A DNA stretch of 64,000 nucleotides, from positions 2,301,001 through 2,365,000 of the forward strand of contig JBAJFG010000384.1 in the NCBI GenBank assembly GCA_037903475.1, given 5' to 3'. A program made the position numbers and the translations under genes. Under the pieces are notes generated by a model. It ran no database searches, was not told where the DNA came from, and worked only from the letters and a program-made list of their open reading frames with translations. The DNA is from Ancylostoma caninum (taxonomy: Eukaryota; Nematoda; Chromadorea; Rhabditida; Ancylostomatidae). Positions 60,563 to 64,000 of this stretch are shown here, piece by piece; position 1 is the first letter of the stretch, and every line of letters begins with the position of its first letter.

Positions 60563-63500
60563 CATACATTCGTGTATCTGTGCACATGTAAATATATACG
60601 AATAATCACATTACACATTATAAGTTTCCTTTACCTTACTGACGAGTGCGGGAGGAAACTTATAATAGCTTTGTTTTCGTATAAGGATAATGCACGAAAC
60701 GAAAACAAGCAGTAGATCCAAAAATTGAAATATAGAATTACCTCGGCGCAACTGCATAGTTGTCCCAGTGCTATGCCTCTCTTTGGAGTTTTTCAAGGAT
60801 GGAGGAGCTAGCGTAGCAAGAAAAACTGAGGTTTGTGGCGAAGAAGAGACTCAGATTGCCCAAATCCAGATCGAATATAATGATGAAAGTATTAAATTAG
60901 AATAAGTCAATATTAAATTATTGGTCGGCGCCATCATGGTCTGCAGTGTGTTTTATCGGGGGAAAATTGTTGGAAAGATATAAAAAAAGGTAGCACGAGG
61001 GAAATTGTTCATTATTCCGAGTGGGAAGCAACAATGGCAGCCAGTAGGCTCCGGAAATCATCTATCGTCAGTTTTGAAGCACTTTATTTATTTTCTAACA
61101 TAGTTTTGAGAGACTTGCTGGATCATTCTGAGAGAAAGACCAGACAGTATACTCCCAAATGCATCCGTGAACGAGAGTTTCCTTCGTTTCTACCAGTGCC
61201 AATCAACAGGTCATCTGGCTGTATATGTCCGATTATATGTGGTGTTTTCCAAACAATGGGTACAGAATTGCAAGTCAAGCCGTCTCTTAGAAAAACTGAA
61301 CGAGGAATGTATTGTAAACTGTAGGTGTTGTCAGAATTGTTCAAATATTTGAAATAGACCGCGCAGAAATCTAGATGTACGCCGTCGTTTCAGTAATCGT
61401 TTGCCTTTGTGCAGCAAAAATCTAGGGTCGCAGCCGTTCTTCGGGGTTTGTGTTTGTTTAGCAGTAATTGCCTGGAAATCACTTGCAATGATAAAATGTT
61501 TGCAGCAAATGCTGGTAGCTACAGCTTTTCCCTGAGTAATTCCATGCCGTTTCCAGATTTCTGTGGAGGAAAAAATTCACTAGACGGTTGCCAGAGAGGG
61601 CAGAGGCTACTTGAATTAAGGAACTCTCCAAAATTTCTTGAGATGATATCTGACACAATTGGCCTGAGCTCGGATCGATGCGAGGATAACGAAGGCTTCG
61701 CACGAGCTCATGCCACTTAGGCTTATTATATTAGTGTTAAAAACAACGCGAACGGCAATCAACAAGCGAATCACCTGGGACGAATAAAAACAGCGAAATT
61801 GAAAAACCATGAAAAACAGCAATTACTGCTGGCAACCTCGTGCGTGGGAGCATTTCGAATTTTGGAGGAATTCGTAATTTCTTAACAAACAATTGTTTGT
61901 TTCTATCTTCGATATTGGGTTGAGGAGAAAGTAATTGAGAAAACGGAAGAAGAATTTAAGAAGTGACATCCAAATCTGACATTCTTCGCAAGCTCCTGTG
62001 AAGTTTCACCCAGTGAACCTAAGTTTTCCGAGTTTTTCTTAGAATTCTAGGTTGAAATCTGGGACATTGTTCAGACGCTAGGGCTCATCATCGATTTTCT
62101 CACTCTAAAACTGCGTAAGCTGTGCCTGAGCATACAAAAGCACCTCTGCTTAAAAATGATCCGAGTCAATGAGATCTTTTCCTCCGTAAAAGATTCTGAA
62201 GAATAGCACGATTGTGAGAAAGGCGAGCCTCAGACTAAGGAGGCCAGATTATCATGTTCCAAGGAAGGCCTCCCACTTTGCTATAGGAGTTTCCGCCCAA
62301 ACTCACGGAAAATAGTTCACAAAGAAAAGTATTGCCGCGTGCAAAAACTGTATTTTCCAAAAATACGCTCTTTCGGACTAAATTTTTATGACCGATAAAA
62401 CAAAAATGTTCCAAATAACATTGTCTTAGTTGCTCAAAGTGTTCACATTTCGCCTTCATACAAATTCGCAGAAATAGCGATGCATCGCAACTTACCTTAA
62501 CTTAATTTGTCCCCATCTCCATAAGTTGAAGTAGTTCAAAAAGGGGAATTTGTTGCTCCCTAAGTTTGCCACGAATAAACTCTAAACAGAGCAGTTGGGA
62601 ATGTTCCGAAACATTTACTACTTAGCTAAAGAGAGCCCAGGCACATGGGCATCCAAAAAAGTCAACGTCAGTCTTCTCCATGTGCGCGAATCCGGTCCTC
62701 TGAAATAATCTACCAAAGTAATTCAGGCAGGGACTGTAGCTCGGCCATTGCTTTCTCTCGGTATAAATCACCGCCAGGTAAATATCTATTTCAAACAACG
62801 CATCCTTACTTTCTCCTCCCAGCCACCCTGTATAAAATAAGCAGCGCAGAACAGAACTTTTATTGTTTGTAGTTTTTGTGCGGGAGTGTCCAACAGTTTT
62901 CGGAACGCTCCTACTCAGGTGGTTACCGTGGCTATACTGCCTTGCAGGCGCAACTCGAACCATAGTACATATTCCCTTCGCGACTTCACACATGGTAGCC
63001 TGAGGCGAGAGTTCTCATGAAAATCCTCATCTCTAGTCTCGAATATGCCATTTGTGCACAGTCGAGTACTTGTTGATCCTCTCCTTAACTGCACCACTGG
63101 TGCTACCGAGAGCAATGCCTGCAAAGCGGCCACACATGACCTTATTCCTCCATCGCCGTAGCTTCGAGCGCCCACACAGCTAGCAGTACGCGAATTTGCA
63201 TTAGCACCTACACGTAAACAATGATTTCATACAGTGACTCACAGCCGTTAGGTTGTTGTGAAATTCGGTAAGCTCACCTCGTTGATACGAGTTTGTTTAT
63301 CTAATGCAAATACGCAACATATGGCTCGCAAGAATGATGGAACTGCTATAGCGGTGGTGCGGGGATGGTTGGGGCGAAATACTGGCTCGTCCATTAAAAT
63401 TGCTAGAAGTTGAAATTTCATCGAAATTCAGGTGATTCGCCACAGCGTCTTACGAGTTCTTCGAGGAGAACACTCATTCTTTGTAGGGAAGAAGCAGAAA

Positions 63501-64000
63501 AGCCAATGATCATTCTCATATGGAATGCTGTTGAAATGCTGCTCTCGGGGTCTTAAGCGTTATACCTGGAAAGGGCGGTGCGGTCCAGTCAATTCGTCCA
63601 AGCGGTTAGTCACAGAACTCAACCGCGCCGTCTACTGTGAGTACAACGCTCCTTAGCCTTGACTTTGTAATAATTTATGTTTTTGATTAAAAGGAACATT
63701 TACACTTCTTCAACCTATTAGAAACTCTGCCAGCCTTACCTGAGAATGAACATGTGTCCGGCAACTAACTAGGATAAGCATAGTCGTGCAGTTAATACGA
63801 GCATCAGCGAATTACATATACATACATATACATGCAATAGCTGCTAGGCCCTCAATTCTTGGGAATCTGTGGGGACAATTTTTTTTCTTCCTTGTCTCTT
63901 TCCCCAAAGTTATATGCCACGCCTGAGTGGTCCGTCTCCTTCAAATGGAAGCGTAGCCTGTATAGGGTTTCAGCTACCGCATGTCGCTGATCCTGTATAG
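60563..64000. other. Terminal 3.4 kb, no confident gene
   Basis: Forward frames at about 61034-61352 (with an ATG at 61034) and 61409-61720 are open but have no matching domain and unclear splice signals. A minus-strand frame at 62622-62993 contains WPSYSPCLN, faintly like the WPSxSPDLNP motif of Tc1 transposases, but nothing else supports a transposase. Small CATACATATACATA repeats lie near 63815. Confidence 0.35.

Noticed and set aside
60194..60715. 173-codon forward ORF and matching minus ORF
   Set aside because: They cross the TIRs of the 60322-60562 element; the similarity between strands comes from the TIR.
62622..62993. Possible Tc1-type transposase fragment (WPSYSPCLN)
   Set aside because: Only one short motif matches, the DDE context is absent and the frame carries no other family features.

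Overview
The window is animal nuclear DNA, most likely from a clade V parasitic nematode of the hookworm/strongylid type. The evidence is gene structure. There are many small exons, GT-AG introns as short as 51-56 nt next to much longer ones, TTTTCAG-like acceptors, a nematode-type casein-kinase-1 relative, and an ORC1 without a BAH domain. Repeats of many families sit in introns and flanks. No bacterial, viral or organellar genes were seen, and no tRNA, rRNA or CRISPR array.

Layout. (1) 181-6014 (+): a CK1/TTBKL-type kinase gene. Its 3.6-kb intron holds two foldback elements and two copies of a composite repeat. The exons for kinase subdomains III-V are not visible, yet the flanking exons join in frame. 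(2) 7614-15736 (+): a complete 18-exon gene for origin recognition complex subunit 1 (747 aa, every splice phase consistent). (3) 15737-18629: convergent intergenic region with a MITE. (4) 18630-52742 (-): a 29-exon, 34-kb gene for a 1241-aa twelve-TM adenylyl cyclase family protein. It has lost both catalytic aspartates of C1 and the transition-state Asn/Arg of C2, so it looks like a pseudo-cyclase. Its second intron is about 16.3 kb and contains, on the opposite strand, a decayed gene (about 39.5-41.1 kb) and two unidentified exon-like ORFs. (5) 53-64 kb: mostly non-coding, with two TTCGAA-rich palindromic satellites, a clean 241-bp TIR element and one possible small two-exon gene (57955-58507).

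Repeats form a system of their own. A hairpin / 59-bp minisatellite / (CA)n composite element occurs four times, always in introns. Two MITE families occur three times each (one of these copies is only an end fragment). Three elements are stacked head to tail at 19.09-19.93 kb. The composite element has the architecture of Helitron/HINE-type non-autonomous elements, but I could not confirm its class.

The genes are not obviously linked in function: a signalling kinase relative, a replication initiator and a membrane signalling pseudo-enzyme. All gene models were made by hand from splice signals, reading phase and family motifs. No database search was possible.
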